Shown piece by piece: positions 1 to 8,202 of a stretch of 64,000 nt of DNA (the first letter of the stretch is position 1; every line of letters starts with the position of its first letter). The notes beneath the pieces were generated by a model that saw only the letters and a list, made by a program, of their open reading frames with translations, was not told the origin of the DNA and did no database searches. Position numbers and translations under genes: made by a program. Source of the DNA: Rothia dentocariosa ATCC 17931 (GTDB lineage: Bacteria > Actinomycetota > Actinomycetes > Actinomycetales > Micrococcaceae); the NCBI RefSeq assembly GCF_000164695.2, contig NC_014643.1, positions 1,240,001 through 1,304,000 on the forward strand, written 5' to 3'.

Positions 1-20
1 TCCACCCCACGCCCCAATAC

Positions 21-92
21 CGCGAGCAGGTAGGATTTTGCCGACAAGGTAGGATTTTCCTACCTGCTCGGGTCAAAAACCACCTGCTCGCG
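21..92. repeat. Dispersed 72 bp palindromic repeat, copy A
   Basis: The ends are mutually complementary (CGCGAGCAGGT and ACCTGCTCGCG). An internal hairpin, AGGTAGGA/TCCTACCT, is followed by another CTGCTCG. Near-identical copies lie at 15737-15808 and 32237-32309. The unit can fold in alternative ways because the GAGCAGGTAGGA arm can pair with either downstream arm. No coding potential is seen. Confidence 0.85.
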
Positions 93-100
93 AACAGTGC

Positions 101-157
101 AAGAAAAACACTCCCACCGGGATGCGCCTCGTTAAGAGGATTTACCCGGTGGGAGTG
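101..157 (-). terminator. Rho-independent terminator of the Tat-exported protein gene
   Basis: A perfect 13 bp stem (CACTCCCACCGGG with CCCGGTGGGAGTG) is followed on the minus strand by TGTTTTTC. It lies 26 bases beyond the stop codon at 183. Confidence 0.9.
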
Positions 158-182
158 CCGTTTACTCACCCAAAATTACCGA

Positions 183-1286
183 TTAGTTCTGTTTTTGTGC
201 GTTGGTTGAGCCTTTCGAGGCTCCGTTAGGGTTTTTCTGCCCGGATAACCAGTCGTTAGGATCGATCTGAATGTCGTTACGGACGGTGAAGTCGCTCTCT
301 TGATCCTTGTTTTTCTGGTCACCCGTTGATCCCGTCGAGTTGGACTTTGACTTGTCGCTGGGGGTGCTGGGAGTGCTCGGATCTGGATTCTCAGGTTCGC
401 CAACATGATCGATGGAGGCCACAGCCTGCTGACCGGTCAGGTCAATATCACTCTTGGGGGCACCGTTCTCGGGCTCATAGCGCAGAGTACCGTTGAGGAT
501 CGTCAGGGTGGTGGTCAGTCCGTAGTGTTCGAGATGGATATCTTCAAAATGTGTACCGAACTGGCTGGCCAAGATCTGGTTGTAAACCTGAGTTCCGCCG
601 CCATTGTGGCTGGAAGCTACAACATCCTGCTCAAGCTTGATATCAACGTAACCTATCAGCTCGTTACCGTTAGATGTCATTTCGCTGAAGGTACCGTACA
701 TAGCACCACCGTTGAAGGCGACGAGCTTAGGGTTATCGCCGTTTTCTGACGTGGGGTTAACGGTGAGAGAAGCCGCAAAATCTTCAGTGTTTTTGTCCCA
801 GGGCGAAGGCTCAATGCCGTCGGCCTCAAACGAGGTGGGGAAAACGAAACGGTACTCCAAACGTAGGCGCGCACCGGCGAGCAGGGTAGTGGTGCCCGAG
901 TAGTACGTCTGCTTACCGTCTTTAGTGGTTGCCTTGGGTGCTGAGAACCAGAAACCAGCGCCACCCCATTTTGCCTTGCCGATGCTGCCGCCGGGGGTAA
1001 ACTTACCGCCGCCAGCCGAGTAGAGACCACTGGAACCTGCCGGAACATTGGCCTGCTCGTTCGCAACTGGGCCGCTAAATGAATCTAGCCCCAGGAAGTT
1101 GTCATAGGCTTGTTCCTGGTGGGTGACGAACGCCTGAGTAAAAATACCGTAGTCAGGGCGTGTGTCATCATACGAAGCCGCATAAGCCGGAACTACAGCG
1201 GAAGAAACAATAATTGGGGTTGTCCATGCGGCGCCCGCCAGAACACGACGGCGCGTTAGACCTCCCCGCGTAGATGCGTGGGTCAC
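183..1286 (-). CDS. Tat-exported protein of unknown function
   Basis: This is a 367-residue protein I cannot assign to a family. Residues 1-36 look like a twin-arginine signal: a TRRRVL motif at 11-16, a hydrophobic stretch, and a probable cleavage site after AYA at 36. It should therefore be exported folded. The middle (about 40-300) has a mixed soluble composition with many Gly and Asn. The last 65 residues are a low-complexity tail rich in Pro, Ser, Lys and Asp (EPENPDPSTPSTPSDKSK...). There is no LPXTG motif, no C-terminal membrane segment and no lipobox, so release or non-covalent retention seems likely. It is transcribed alone, with a strong terminator behind it. The start is supported by the position of the signal peptide. 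A role at the cell surface is inference only. Confidence 0.75.
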   Translation of the reverse strand: MTHASTRGGLTRRRVLAGAAWTTPIIVSSAVVPAYAASYDDTRPDYGIFTQAFVTHQEQAYDNFLGLDSFSGPVANEQANVPAGSSGLYSAGGGKFTPGGSIGKAKWGGAGFWFSAPKATTKDGKQTYYSGTTTLLAGARLRLEYRFVFPTSFEADGIEPSPWDKNTEDFAASLTVNPTSENGDNPKLVAFNGGAMYGTFSEMTSNGNELIGYVDIKLEQDVVASSHNGGGTQVYNQILASQFGTHFEDIHLEHYGLTTTLTILNGTLRYEPENGAPKSDIDLTGQQAVASIDHVGEPENPDPSTPSTPSDKSKSNSTGSTGDQKNKDQESDFTVRNDIQIDPNDWLSGQKNPNGASKGSTNAQKQN

Positions 1287-1870
1287 AATGACTCCTATGA
1301 GTGGTTGGGTGAATAAGTGGCGCTCGGATTACACGCCATTAATGATTTTACGGGATATACCCCAAAAATCCTAAACAATGTAAGATACACATGAAATCTT
1401 TACGATAAAACGCTCACTCACCCCGATCTGAGCATCCTCAAATTATGCGGAAGATATGACGTGAGATAAGCCCTGAACCTTCACCAGAGATTGAGATTAA
1501 TCTCATAACGGCTGATGATGCACGAGAGCAAGGTCTTATTCGCTAGCCTTGTATGCTGCCAGCGTGCGGGAACGGGTTATGTTGCCGGAAACCTTTACTT
1601 ATTCCTGTGATAGGGTCCGCTCCCAAAACTTGTTTTATGTCACAGATTTATAAAATTTTACGGTGCTAGGATGCAGGTGAAATCTTATCTATCGGTTATT
1701 CATATACAACCGTTCATATACCACTCTCTTGCTCAAACGGCACCACAATGCCACTAATGCGCATTGTCGCATGTGGGAATCTGCCACACCATAGGTTCCC
1801 TACCATGAATACCGCTCACTCATAGAAAGATTTCCTCTCGCTCAACACAACGACACAAGGAATATCTCTC
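1287..1870. promoter_or_regulatory. Divergent intergenic region with a duplicated leader block
   Basis: No gene is seen in these 584 bases. The part nearest the metalloprotease gene (about 1709-1870) recurs before the second metalloprotease (about 3229-3398). The shared elements are CAACCGTTCATATACCAC, GCTCAAACGGCA and the block TTTCCTCTCGCTCAACACAA just before the ribosome binding site AAGGAAT. A tandem TTCATATACA / TTCATATACC at about 1695-1724 may contain the -10 element. The shared block implies that the two downstream genes are co-regulated. Confidence 0.55.
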
Positions 1871-3064
1871 ATGAAACTACGTACTATAGCGCGCCTGATG
1901 CTGGCATTCGTCAGCCTGGTGTTTCTCGTCCCTCTGAATTCCCTGCCCGCCTCGGCAGACACGTTGCCAGTCGCCCCTGGTAACCCGGGTGTCGCCCCGA
2001 AGGTGACTTCACCTGATACTGACGGTGACGGGCTTTCCGACAGTGTGGAAATCAACGGATACGATGCTGATGGTGATGGTAGACCTGAAGTCGATTACAA
2101 GAAAATGGGTGCAAATCCCTACCACAAGGATGTATTCGTTGAGATGGACTATATGCCTGGTGAGCTTGCCAGTGAGGAAGAGCTGGACCGCATCGTGCAG
2201 TCTTTTGCTGACTTGAATGTTACTAACCCTGACGGCAGGGCAGGCGTTAATCTTCACCTAGATGCAGGTTCTGCCCGGAGTGCCAAGTATAACTTGGGAG
2301 GCGGCAACGAGGTTCCGCACCAAATGCTCACCAACAATATGAAGTCTTCTGGGGAATTGGCAAATATCAGGGCTCGTAATTTTGATTCTGCCCGCTACAA
2401 CAGCGGTTTCGACTACATGATCTGGGGCGATTACTATGTGGATAATAAAACCGGAAATCGAAACTCATCAGGAGTAGGGCTTGTAGGCTCTCCCGGTTTC
2501 ATGGTGACCGTTGGGAAAACCTATTGGGAAGGAGCCAACAGCGATATTCGCGTGGGCACTTTTATCCACGAGCTGGGGCATAACCTCAACCTGAAGCACG
2601 GCGGTACTGACGATTTCAACGGCAAGCCTCAGTACTACAGCGTGATGAATTACAACTATCAGCTCACTGGCATTCCCAAGGCGGACGGAACCCGATACTT
2701 CGGATACCTGCAGCAGGATATGCCAACCCTTAACGAATGGGCACTGAACGAGCGCGACGGCTTTGGCCCCCAAGCGGGCGAATACCTGTATACGCACAAA
2801 GATAAAAATGGGAAAGACGGTACTCAGCCCGCAAATCAACCCATCGATTTCAACCGGAACGGCGTTATTGATAATTCTCCGGTCTCGGTAGATCTCAATG
2901 GCGATGGGATACTAAATGAGCTAACTGCTCTCAGTGATCTGAAGAAGCTCAACTTTGATATGACGCCTACTCAGGCTGGAGCTGGCGGTCCTGTGGCTCA
3001 GCCTGAAGCGGAAGAAAACCCGGTCACTGCGGATGACGCCCGCAACCTGGGCCTTATTCCCTAA
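1871..3064 (+). CDS. Secreted zinc metalloprotease (metzincin type), copy 1
   Basis: This 397-residue protein is predicted to be a secreted zinc-dependent endopeptidase. Residues 1-29 form a classical signal peptide ending LPASA. Acidic calcium-binding-like repeats follow (DTDGDGLSD and DADGDGRPE, about 50-75), and more lie near the C-terminus (DFNRNGVID, DLNGDGILN). The catalytic signature HELGHNLNLKH places zinc ligands at His233, His237 and His243 and the general base at Glu234. A Met-turn (SVMNY, Met259) follows, which is typical of metzincins. The N-terminal propeptide is short or absent. It is the first of two tandem paralogs that share signal peptide, leader and overall plan. The substrate is unknown; extracellular host or matrix proteins are plausible. 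The start is set by AAGGAAT upstream and by the signal peptide. Confidence 0.88.
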   Translation: MKLRTIARLMLAFVSLVFLVPLNSLPASADTLPVAPGNPGVAPKVTSPDTDGDGLSDSVEINGYDADGDGRPEVDYKKMGANPYHKDVFVEMDYMPGELASEEELDRIVQSFADLNVTNPDGRAGVNLHLDAGSARSAKYNLGGGNEVPHQMLTNNMKSSGELANIRARNFDSARYNSGFDYMIWGDYYVDNKTGNRNSSGVGLVGSPGFMVTVGKTYWEGANSDIRVGTFIHELGHNLNLKHGGTDDFNGKPQYYSVMNYNYQLTGIPKADGTRYFGYLQQDMPTLNEWALNERDGFGPQAGEYLYTHKDKNGKDGTQPANQPIDFNRNGVIDNSPVSVDLNGDGILNELTALSDLKKLNFDMTPTQAGAGGPVAQPEAEENPVTADDARNLGLIP

Positions 3065-3398
3065 ATCATTCGGCGTTCTTCCTAAAACGGGGGCGAAGAG
3101 GTGTAGCTGCTGAGGGATGTTATTCCGAGCGTGCGAGGACATACATAACATTCCGAAGCTGGCGAGGCAATGAGTCAGATGAAACACGCTCTCGCTGCAC
3201 CTCTTCGCTCCCGGGCTTTACCCCGCACAACCGTTCATATACCACTTTCTTGCTCAAACGGCATCGTGATGCCGCCCAAGATGTATTCGCATTCGAGAAC
3301 CCGCAACACCCGCAGGCTCTCGCCGATGAATACCACTCACTTCACTCTCTATGTAAGATTTCCTCTCGCTCAACACAACGACATAAGGAATATCTCTC
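3065..3398. other. Spacer between tandem metalloprotease genes
   Basis: The first half holds a widely spaced imperfect inverted repeat: GGGGCGAAGAGGTG near 3090 and GCACCTCTTCGCTCCC near 3196. The second half (3229-3398) is the duplicated leader also seen at 1709-1870. The hairpin after copy 2 (4641-4699) contains the same GGGAGCGAAGA motif, so the duplicated unit appears to have included leader, gene and terminator. Confidence 0.6.
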
Positions 3399-4616
3399 AT
3401 GAAATTACGTACTATAGTGCGCCTGATGCTGGCGTTTGTCAGCCTGGTGCTTGTTGCTCCTCTGAATTCTCTGCCCGTTTCTGCGGTGGAGGCGAAGCCC
3501 GCTCAGCCTGCGCACGCGCAGAACCAGAATATAGATCCCGTTCAGAGCCCCAACTCGGGTGATCGCGACGGCGATCATATTCCCGACGAGCTGGAAAGAG
3601 ACGGGTACGATATCAACAACGATGGCATACCAGAGATCGATTTCCCTAAGATGGGCGCGGATCCCAACCATAAAGACATTTTTGTCGAGATGGATTATAT
3701 GCCCGGTGAGCTTGCCAGTGAGGAAGAACTGGATCGAATCGTGCAATCTTTCGCGGATATAAATATCAGCAATCCCGACGGCAGAACGGGTATTAATCTG
3801 CACTTGGATGCCGGTGCCGCCCGGGGACCTAAGTACAACTTGGGAGGAGGCGAACAGGTCAAGTGGCAAGTGCTCAGCGACGATATAGGTAACAACCCTG
3901 GGAACTGGGCCAGGTTTAAAGCTTCTCATTTTAATCAGCGTCGTGATGGACTCTTTCATTATATGGTTTGGGGCGACTACTACGTGCAACAACAAAATGG
4001 GGAGAGCGGTTCATCAGGATTGGGACAATTGGGAGGTCGTGATTTCATGGTGACTGTGGGGAAGACACACTGGAATAACAATAAAGGTAATATGAGCGAT
4101 ATTCGCGTGGGTACTTTTATTCACGAGCTGGGACACAACCTCGGCCTGCAGCACGGCGGTGATGCCGATGAGAAAGGCGAAAAAGGTAAACCACAGTACT
4201 TCAGCGTGATGAATTATAACTATCAGCTCACTGGCATTCCCAAGGCTGATGGAACCAAATATTTCGGATACCTGCAGCAGGATATGCCGACCCTTAACGA
4301 ATGGGTCTTGGACGAACGCAAAGGCTTTGGTCCCCAAGCTCGTGGGTACCTGTATCGGCCCAATCCAGAGGCTGTACCGAGGCCAGCGGATGGACCGGTT
4401 GATCTCAACGGTAATGGCGAAATCGACCATGGAATCTACGCTCTTGATCTTAACCGTGACGGAATGAAAGGCTGGCTGACGGCACCAAGCGACCTGAAAA
4501 AATTGAGCTTTGGAGCTGTGTTTGGACGAGGTGCTGACGAGACTATCCCTGAGCCCAAGGTGGAAATAAACCCCATCACTGCGGATGACGCCCGCGAAAT
4601 GGATCTCATTTCCTAA
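3399..4616 (+). CDS. Secreted zinc metalloprotease (metzincin type), copy 2
   Basis: This 405-residue paralog of the preceding gene has the same signal peptide (MKLRTIVRLMLAF...), the same leader DNA and the same architecture. Acidic repeats DRDGDHIPDE and DINNDGIPE come first, and DLNGNGEID and DLNRDGMKG sit near the end. The active site HELGHNLGLQH gives zinc ligands His242, His246 and His252 and base Glu243, followed by the Met-turn SVMNY. The region after the signal peptide and the insert after the catalytic helix (DADEKGEKGK) differ most from copy 1, while the blocks around VFVEMDYMPGELASEEELDR are nearly identical. This pattern suggests gene duplication with divergence of surface regions, or conversion of the core. 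Confidence 0.88.
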   Translation: MKLRTIVRLMLAFVSLVLVAPLNSLPVSAVEAKPAQPAHAQNQNIDPVQSPNSGDRDGDHIPDELERDGYDINNDGIPEIDFPKMGADPNHKDIFVEMDYMPGELASEEELDRIVQSFADINISNPDGRTGINLHLDAGAARGPKYNLGGGEQVKWQVLSDDIGNNPGNWARFKASHFNQRRDGLFHYMVWGDYYVQQQNGESGSSGLGQLGGRDFMVTVGKTHWNNNKGNMSDIRVGTFIHELGHNLGLQHGGDADEKGEKGKPQYFSVMNYNYQLTGIPKADGTKYFGYLQQDMPTLNEWVLDERKGFGPQARGYLYRPNPEAVPRPADGPVDLNGNGEIDHGIYALDLNRDGMKGWLTAPSDLKKLSFGAVFGRGADETIPEPKVEINPITADDAREMDLIS

Positions 4617-4640
4617 ATAAATCGGCGTTCTTCATAAAAC

Positions 4641-4699
4641 GGGAGCGAAGAATTGCAGCGGGAGCGTTAAACACACTCCCGCTGCAAACTATTGCTCCC
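4641..4699. terminator. Hairpin between convergent genes
   Basis: An 11 bp stem (TGCAGCGGGAG with CTCCCGCTGCA, 4654-4686) is nested in an outer GGGAGC/GCTCCC pair. There is no clear T-run, so it is terminator-like rather than a certain intrinsic terminator. Confidence 0.5.
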
Positions 4700-4738
4700 G
4701 GAACCTAGCCCCCGTGAAGTGCATCCGCCCTCACAGAT

Positions 4739-5692
4739 TTAGTGAGTAGGATACTTCGCCTTCACCCAGCGTTCAAAAACGCCGATGAGCGCATCCGTGA
4801 GCTTGCCCAAGATAGCGAGCAGCACAATTGAAAGCAACAGCCGGTCGGTGCGCCCATTATTCTGCGAATCCGTCAGCAGATACCCCAGACCCATAGAGGC
4901 GCCCAGCAGCTCCGCCGCAACCAGGAACAGCCAGGCCTGAGCGAGCGCCAGCCGAAGCCCGGAAACCACCGACGGGAGCACGGCAGGCAGCTGAACCGTC
5001 GTGAAGAGGCGAATACCCTTGAGCCCGAAGGCGCGTGCCGCCTCCACGAGTTTCACATCAACGTGCGCCAACGCAGCCGAAACGGTGGTGTACACGGGGA
5101 AGAAAGCGCCAATAGCAACCAGCGTTACCTTAGAGTTTTCGCCGATCCCCACCCACAGCAGCAGAAGCGGAACCCACGCCAGCGAAGGCACGGCGCGCAG
5201 GGCCCCAATCGTGGGTGCGGCTACAAGCCGCGCGGGTACCGAAATCCCAATCAACGCACCCAAAACCAAGCCCAATACGGCGCCGATCAAGAATCCCAGC
5301 AGGACGCGCTGCGTCGAAATCGCTACGTGAGTCAGAAGGTCACCGCGCTGCGCTAGCTCAAAACCGGCGGCAATCACCTTCGTGGGCGAGGGCAGCTGAA
5401 CCGCCGTAAACACCCCGGCGGTGCTCAGGCCATACCAGAGAGCAATCAGCGCAACCGGCAGCAGCAGACCCACCAGCTTCTTCGGTGAAAAACGCTTTAC
5501 CGACGTATTCACACGGGGTTCACGTGATTTTTTGCGGGTGCGCGTATCCGAATTTTCCGGATGCACCCCCGCCGGTGCCGCCGCTCCTTCGGCGACCGCG
5601 TCCAGCACTTGAACCTTCTGGTCTGAACTCTCCTGAACCGCTGACTCCCGTATCGAAGCCTGCCCGCCAGAACGTTTAAGAGTCACACTCAT
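4739..5692 (-). CDS. ssuC: ABC transporter permease, sulfonate/taurine type
   Basis: This 317-residue inner-membrane permease belongs to the SsuC/TauC/NrtB family (binding-protein-dependent transport, BPD_transp_1). About 70 N-terminal residues are hydrophilic, an extension compared with typical SsuC. Around six membrane segments follow, with the cytoplasmic EAA loop (EAARAFGLKGIRLFTTVQLP) that docks on the ATPase. Its start codon overlaps the stop of the binding-protein gene (TAATG), so the two are translationally coupled. With the binding protein, the ATPase upstream and the divergent flavin monooxygenase, it should import an organosulfur compound. The exact substrate cannot be read from the sequence. 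Confidence 0.85.
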   Translation of the reverse strand: MSVTLKRSGGQASIRESAVQESSDQKVQVLDAVAEGAAAPAGVHPENSDTRTRKKSREPRVNTSVKRFSPKKLVGLLLPVALIALWYGLSTAGVFTAVQLPSPTKVIAAGFELAQRGDLLTHVAISTQRVLLGFLIGAVLGLVLGALIGISVPARLVAAPTIGALRAVPSLAWVPLLLLWVGIGENSKVTLVAIGAFFPVYTTVSAALAHVDVKLVEAARAFGLKGIRLFTTVQLPAVLPSVVSGLRLALAQAWLFLVAAELLGASMGLGYLLTDSQNNGRTDRLLLSIVLLAILGKLTDALIGVFERWVKAKYPTH

Positions 5693-6744
5693 TACTTGCT
5701 CACCGCCTTCTGAACTTTCTCGACTGCGGCACGATCAGCCTTCTTCGCAAAGCTGTTATCCACAATGCTGACCAGCGCCTGGTCCACATCGGATTGGCTG
5801 GGAACGTCGCCGGATTCCACCAGAATCGGGCCAACACCCTTGAGCACCTGCACCTGTTTATCCCACGGAACCGGGTCAATATCCAGGTGGGTACGCTCCA
5901 TCACGAGCTTGGCGGTATCGGGTTTAATACCGGATTCTTCTTCAACAATGGTGGTGGCTTCTTCCGTGTTCGCCAGTGCCCACTGCCGGGCGTATTCGTA
6001 GACGTTCACGATCGCCTGCGCCGCATCCGGGTTGTCTTTGAGGAAAGATTCGGTGGCATTGAGGAACCCGTACGTGTTGAAGTCCAGGTTGCGGTAGAAG
6101 AGCACGTCCTGGTTTTCGACCTCGGCGCTCGCCATGATCGGGTCAAGTCCGCTCCACGCGTTCACCTGTCCCTTATCCAGTGCGGTGCGCCCGTCGGCAT
6201 GCTGGAGATTTTGAATCGTCACCTCTTTGGCGGAAATACCCTCTTGTTTGAGCGCCTGCAGGAGCAGGAAGTAGGGGTCGGTACCCTTGGTAACCGCCAC
6301 CGATTTGCCCTTCAAATCGCTGACTTTCGTGATGCCGGAATCCTTCGTTGTGACGAGCGCCGACCATTCGGGCTGCGAATACAGGTCAATAACCTTGATG
6401 GGCGAACCGTTCGCCCGTGCTAGCAGGGCGGCGGATCCGGCGGTTGAGCCGACGTCGATATTCCCGGAACGCAGCGCCTCGTTGGCTTTATTAGACCCTG
6501 CTGACTTAACCCATTCGACTTTCTTGTTCTGCTCTGAGAGCACGGTCTCTAGCCAGCCCTTTTTCCTGATAATCAGCGAGAGCGGGTTATAGGTTGCGTA
6601 GTCAATGGTGACTGTGTCTTTGCTCTTGGGTGCACCTGCACCGGGTGTTCCGGCGCCTTCACCGGCGCATCCGGCAAGAACGGTGGTGAGAGCGGTAAAC
6701 GCGAAGAATCCTTTGAGGGCTTCGGCGCGGGTGATGGGTTTCAT
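5692..6744 (-). CDS. ssuA: ABC transporter substrate-binding lipoprotein, sulfonate type
   Basis: This is a 350-residue extracytoplasmic binding protein of the SsuA/TauA/NMT1 family. I start it at 6744, where AGGAA precedes ATG. Translation from there opens with a lipoprotein signal and the lipobox LAGC (Cys26); starting further upstream would add an unlikely leader. The body shows the family pattern: an early VTIDYATYNPLSLIIRKKGW segment, a ligand-loop SAGSNKANEALRSGNIDVG, and DLKGKSVAVTKGTDPYFLL. It is the first gene of a two-gene unit with the permease and is preceded by a 177-base spacer after the ATPase gene. Confidence 0.85.
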   Translation of the reverse strand: MKPITRAEALKGFFAFTALTTVLAGCAGEGAGTPGAGAPKSKDTVTIDYATYNPLSLIIRKKGWLETVLSEQNKKVEWVKSAGSNKANEALRSGNIDVGSTAGSAALLARANGSPIKVIDLYSQPEWSALVTTKDSGITKVSDLKGKSVAVTKGTDPYFLLLQALKQEGISAKEVTIQNLQHADGRTALDKGQVNAWSGLDPIMASAEVENQDVLFYRNLDFNTYGFLNATESFLKDNPDAAQAIVNVYEYARQWALANTEEATTIVEEESGIKPDTAKLVMERTHLDIDPVPWDKQVQVLKGVGPILVESGDVPSQSDVDQALVSIVDNSFAKKADRAAVEKVQKAVSK

Positions 6745-6921
6745 GGGGGTTCCTTGGGGTAGCGTTGCGACTGAATATAGAGCGATCATTCGCTCGGTAA
6801 GTGTGTAAAATCCACGAAAATTCACGGGAGGAGAGAGGCTAAGCACGCCGGATTTACCGAAATTACTCGGGCAACCGCCAGCTTGCGTCTATAACAACGA
6901 TGCGCGTGCGGCCCGCAAGAC

Positions 6922-7734
6922 CTAGCGTTCGTTCACGCCCAGCTCGGCAAGAAGCTCGGCGCGCAGGCTTGTGAGCTTACTATCGGCGCGATCACGCGGT
7001 CGCGGCGTATCTATCGTGACGATGCGCTGGATCGTGGCGGGCGCATCGGCTGAACTCTTGCCGAGTACGATCACCCGGTCCGAGAGGTACAGCGCTTCTT
7101 CTACATCGTGCGTGACGAGCAGAATCGTGGTCGGGTCTTGCCGGTGAATGTCGAGCAGTAAATCCTGCATGTTGATGCGGGTCAGCGCATCGAGTGCACC
7201 GAACGGCTCATCGAGCAGCAGCACCCCGGGGTTGCGAGCCAGCGCCCGCGCCAGGGAAACACGCTGTGCCATGCCGCCGGAAATCTCGCGCGGATGGTGG
7301 GTTCCGTACTCGCTTAGCCCCACAAGATTCAGCAGGCGCTGCACATCTCTTGTGCCTTGATTTTTCGGGGTTCCCGGCGGCAGCCCGAGCGCCACATTAT
7401 CGGCGACGGTGCGCCAGGGCAGCAGGCGCGGTTCCTGAAAACCGATCGCCACGCGGTCATCAAGCCCCTTCACCTCGCGTTCGCCAATGCGCACTCGCCC
7501 GCTCGTGATGCGGTTCAGTCCGGCGGCGGCACGCAGCAGCGTTGATTTGCCGCATCCTGACGAACCGATCACCGAGATAATCTCGCCTTCTGCGGCGGTA
7601 AACGATACGTCACGCAGAACCTCGTGCGTGCCTTTGCCCGGCTGTGGGAAAGACTGGCCTACGGACTCGAAGGCGATAGGTTGTGCCGTGGTGTTCTGTG
7701 CCGCAGTGAGTACGGCTGCATGTGTTTGCGTCAT
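6922..7734 (-). CDS. ssuB: ABC transporter ATPase, sulfonate/nitrate type
   Basis: This 270-residue ATPase of the SsuB/TauB/NrtD family has Walker A GSSGCGKST, a Q-loop at GFQEPRLLPW, signature ISGGMAQRVSLARAL, Walker B VLLLDEPFGALD and the H-loop TILLVTHDVEEAL. The start at 7734 (MTQTHAAV...) is chosen because homology begins soon after it; an in-frame extension to 7932 exists but has no recognisable content. It energises the SsuC-type permease encoded downstream. The intergenic region to the divergent monooxygenase carries the riboswitch of the latter on the other strand. Confidence 0.85.
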   Translation of the reverse strand: MTQTHAAVLTAAQNTTAQPIAFESVGQSFPQPGKGTHEVLRDVSFTAAEGEIISVIGSSGCGKSTLLRAAAGLNRITSGRVRIGEREVKGLDDRVAIGFQEPRLLPWRTVADNVALGLPPGTPKNQGTRDVQRLLNLVGLSEYGTHHPREISGGMAQRVSLARALARNPGVLLLDEPFGALDALTRINMQDLLLDIHRQDPTTILLVTHDVEEALYLSDRVIVLGKSSADAPATIQRIVTIDTPRPRDRADSKLTSLRAELLAELGVNER

Positions 7735-7971
7735 CTCACGTCCATCGTTCCTGGCGTTAGCACCCGCACTCGGGTTGCTGCGATGTCGTGGAGCCAGGTC
7801 TCTCAATCGCTCTGGATGGGTAATACCCTTCAACGGTAGGGCAGAGCGCCCGCGGTGCGCCAAGAATATGTCGCAAGATGTCTTTACGTTGCGTTTGTGG
7901 TGCGTAACATTACGGGCGACAGTCACAAACATTAATATTCGTCATAATATCGCACCAACCACGGCACCCCT

Positions 7972-7977
7972 TATACA
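7972..7977 (+). promoter_or_regulatory. Probable -10 element upstream of the SAM-IV riboswitch
   Basis: TATACA lies about 12 bases upstream of the first riboswitch helix, so transcription would begin just before the aptamer. No convincing -35 element is seen. Confidence 0.5.
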
Positions 7978-7987
7978 CTCAAAATCA

Positions 7988-8093
7988 AGGATTATGAGTC
8001 CCGGCGTAAAGCTCTGGCTAGCCGGGCGGCAACCCTCTCCCGTAGCGGGGTGCCCCAGATGATGATCTGGCTTCAAGGGATACGAAGCAAGTA
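7988..8093 (+). promoter_or_regulatory. SAM-IV riboswitch
   Basis: The sequence follows the actinobacterial SAM-IV pattern. An opening GGATTATGAGT pairs with a later GATGATC. The core reads GTAAAGCTCTGGCTAGCCGG, then CGGCAACCCTC, then GCGGGGTGCCCCAG. A small extra hairpin GCTTC...GAAGC follows at about 8069-8088. SAM-IV elements bind S-adenosylmethionine and repress sulfur metabolism genes. Here the first gene downstream is the flavin monooxygenase, which fits control of organosulfur use by sulfur status. About 110 bases separate the aptamer from the start codon. Confidence 0.82.
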
Positions 8094-8202
8094 CGGCGCG
8101 AATGCGCCACCTGCACAACTTGGACTACCAAGAAGGTCACCACCTATAAGGAGGCGGCGCGCGGGGTGCAGGAACACCCGAACATTCGCGAAAGGAACGT
8201 AG

